This document shows, piece after piece, positions 6,248-7,026 of a stretch of 7,026 nucleotides of DNA. The stretch lies in contig DMYD01000039.1 of the NCBI GenBank assembly GCA_003483745.1, forward strand, positions 1 to 7,026, written 5' to 3'. The notes below the pieces were generated by a model. That model saw only the letters and a program-made list of their open reading frames with translations, did not search any database and was not told the origin of the DNA. The translations under genes and the position numbers were made by a program. The stretch comes from Roseburia sp. (lineage in GTDB: Bacteria; Bacillota; Clostridia; Lachnospirales; Lachnospiraceae). Numbering within the stretch: the first letter of the stretch is position 1; every line of letters begins with the position of its first letter.

Positions 6248-6271
6248 CCGTGATTGCACGGTCATGACCGT
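6248..6271. other. Two overlapping, mutually exclusive small hairpins
   Basis: CCGTG (6248-6252) can pair with CACGG (6257-6261) around ATTG. Alternatively ACGGT (6258-6262) can pair with ACCGT (6267-6271) around CATG. The second forms a 14-bp perfect palindrome (6258-6271) that lies 2 bases beyond the phosphatase stop codon. Bases 6258-6261 are shared, so only one hairpin can form at a time. On the plus strand five Ts (6271-6275) follow, making a weak terminator candidate for convergent transcription. Confidence 0.4.
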
Positions 6272-6273
6272 TT

Positions 6274-6885
6274 TTACTCCCCTTTTTGAAAACGTTCGAT
6301 TGCGTCTTTCACATCATCCGCAAAAATCTCGATCAGTTCAGCATTTTTTGTCTTGTATCTTGCAACCATTTCTTCAAATGGCAGCCCGGCAATATAACAC
6401 CGCAATGCCATGAGTACCGCACTGTGTGTCACAATCAGCACATCCTCCGTTTCCCGTTCCATGATCATTCCCAGGGTATCGAGTGCCCGCCCAAGCACTT
6501 CATCGTAGCACTCTCCATGCGGTGTATGGACATAACGCCTGTGTGCATCCCAGTCCCGGTACTCTGTCGCATTCTCCTCAATGATATCATCCCAGCTTCT
6601 GCCTTCCCAGTCGCCCATATCCATTTCCCGCAGACCATCGGCTGCAATACATGGAATATCAAGCGCAATTGCCGCTGCCTGTGCTGTCTGTGCAGCGCGA
6701 AGCTGCGGGGAGGTATAAGCCCGCACCACCTGAAGCGTCCCTTCCTTTTTCCGCTCCACAAGCATATCCGCAAGTTCTTTTGCCTGCTGCTTTCCATTCT
6801 CATTCAACGGCACATCTGTCTTGCCCTGTATTTTCTTTTTTACATTCCAGTCCGTCTCACCGTGACGTACAAAATATAAAATCAT
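6274..6885 (-). CDS. Histidine phosphatase family protein (phosphoglycerate mutase-like)
   Basis: Cytoplasmic phosphohydrolase of the histidine phosphatase superfamily, acting through a phosphohistidine intermediate on an unidentified phosphorylated metabolite. The 203-residue protein starts with the signature FVRHGETDWN (5-14), whose His8 is the nucleophile next to Arg7. It continues with TSPQLRAAQTA (58-68, Arg63), REMDMGDWEGR (86-96, Glu87 as likely proton donor) and VTHSAVL (152-158, His154). All catalytic residues are present and the length is typical of the GpmB/CobC/PhoE-like group. The start at 6885 has GAGGAG 6 to 7 bases upstream. The gene has its own promoter and terminator, so it is not part of the fru operon despite the same orientation. 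Substrate cannot be read from sequence: phosphosugar, 3-phosphoglycerate and alpha-ribazole phosphate are all possible, and no cobalamin genes are in view. Confidence 0.92.
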   Translation of the reverse strand: MILYFVRHGETDWNVKKKIQGKTDVPLNENGKQQAKELADMLVERKKEGTLQVVRAYTSPQLRAAQTAQAAAIALDIPCIAADGLREMDMGDWEGRSWDDIIEENATEYRDWDAHRRYVHTPHGECYDEVLGRALDTLGMIMERETEDVLIVTHSAVLMALRCYIAGLPFEEMVARYKTKNAELIEIFADDVKDAIERFQKGE

Positions 6886-6922
6886 TACTTTCTCCTCTTT
6901 TGAGTGTTGTTGTCATAAATTA

Positions 6923-6951
6923 AGTATAAACAATTCGTTTTGATTTGTCTA
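6923..6951 (-). promoter_or_regulatory. Promoter of the phosphatase gene
   Basis: On the minus strand, -35 TAGACA (6946-6951) and -10 TATACT (6923-6928) are 17 bases apart, each with five of six consensus bases. The expected start is near 6916, giving a leader of about 30 bases that includes the strong Shine-Dalgarno at 6892-6898. Confidence 0.65.
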
Positions 6952-6979
6952 TGTGAATCCACGCAGCGATGAGTTATAC

Positions 6980-7009
6980 TTGCAATTTACGATTTTTTCA
7001 TGCTATACT
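6980..7009 (+). promoter_or_regulatory. Candidate divergent promoter leaving the window
   Basis: On the plus strand TTGCAA (6980-6985) and TATACT (7004-7009) are 18 bases apart, and TGC immediately before the -10 gives an extended -10 motif. It would drive a gene to the right of 7026, divergent from the phosphatase gene. The downstream gene is not visible, so this rests on motif match alone. Confidence 0.4.
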
Positions 7010-7026
7010 ACATCTATCGCAATTCG

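Noticed and set aside
6016..6273. Riboswitch or structured leader upstream of fruR
   Set aside because: The predicted leader is only about 50 bases and consists of operator repeats; the large hairpin upstream precedes the promoter and is a terminator for the other gene.
6287..6300. CcpA cre-like sequence TGAAAACGTTCGAT
   Set aside because: A near match to the cre pattern, but it lies inside the 3' end of the phosphatase coding region, upstream of a terminator and over 200 bases from the fru promoter. Probably chance.
6286..6879. Plus-strand frame opposite the phosphatase gene
   Set aside because: Shadow of a gene whose catalytic motifs are all intact on the minus strand.

Overview
The window carries one compact fructose utilisation operon, read entirely on the minus strand, plus one independent gene. 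Moderate G+C, strong Shine-Dalgarno sequences, intrinsic terminators with long U-tracts, a sigma-A type promoter and a clostridial style of HPr and enzyme I suggest a Firmicute of class Clostridia, most likely the Lachnospiraceae. That placement rests on protein style and was not tested by a search.

Layout from right to left, in the direction of transcription. The right edge (6886-7026) is intergenic. It holds a promoter for a minus-strand histidine phosphatase gene (6274-6885) and a candidate outward-facing plus-strand promoter for a gene beyond the window. Between 5992 and 6273 lie small hairpins, a compound intrinsic terminator for the phosphatase gene, and the fru promoter, which is embedded in a ladder of 10-bp direct repeats. 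The operon then runs fruR (5248-5991), fruK (4273-5190), fruA (2266-4203), ptsH/HPr (1901-2158), ptsI (206-1831). It ends at a clear intrinsic terminator (148-188). The last 147 bases hold a long hairpin at the window edge and an unexplained stretch with short inverted repeats.

How the genes work together: enzyme I (ptsI) takes phosphate from phosphoenolpyruvate and passes it to HPr. HPr passes it to the IIA and then IIB domains of FruA, whose membrane IIC domain imports fructose as fructose 1-phosphate. FruK converts this to fructose 1,6-bisphosphate for glycolysis. FruR, a DeoR-family regulator, probably represses the operon until a sugar phosphate accumulates. The operon therefore encodes a whole phosphorelay including the general components, which many other Firmicutes keep in a separate ptsHI operon.

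The most notable points are the helically phased operator ladder (nine TGA-starting decamers in two arrays around the promoter), an HPr that keeps His15 but has Arg in place of regulatory Ser46, and a strong non-terminating hairpin between fruA and ptsH. No sign of a wholly new system, mobile element, CRISPR array or RNA gene was found.
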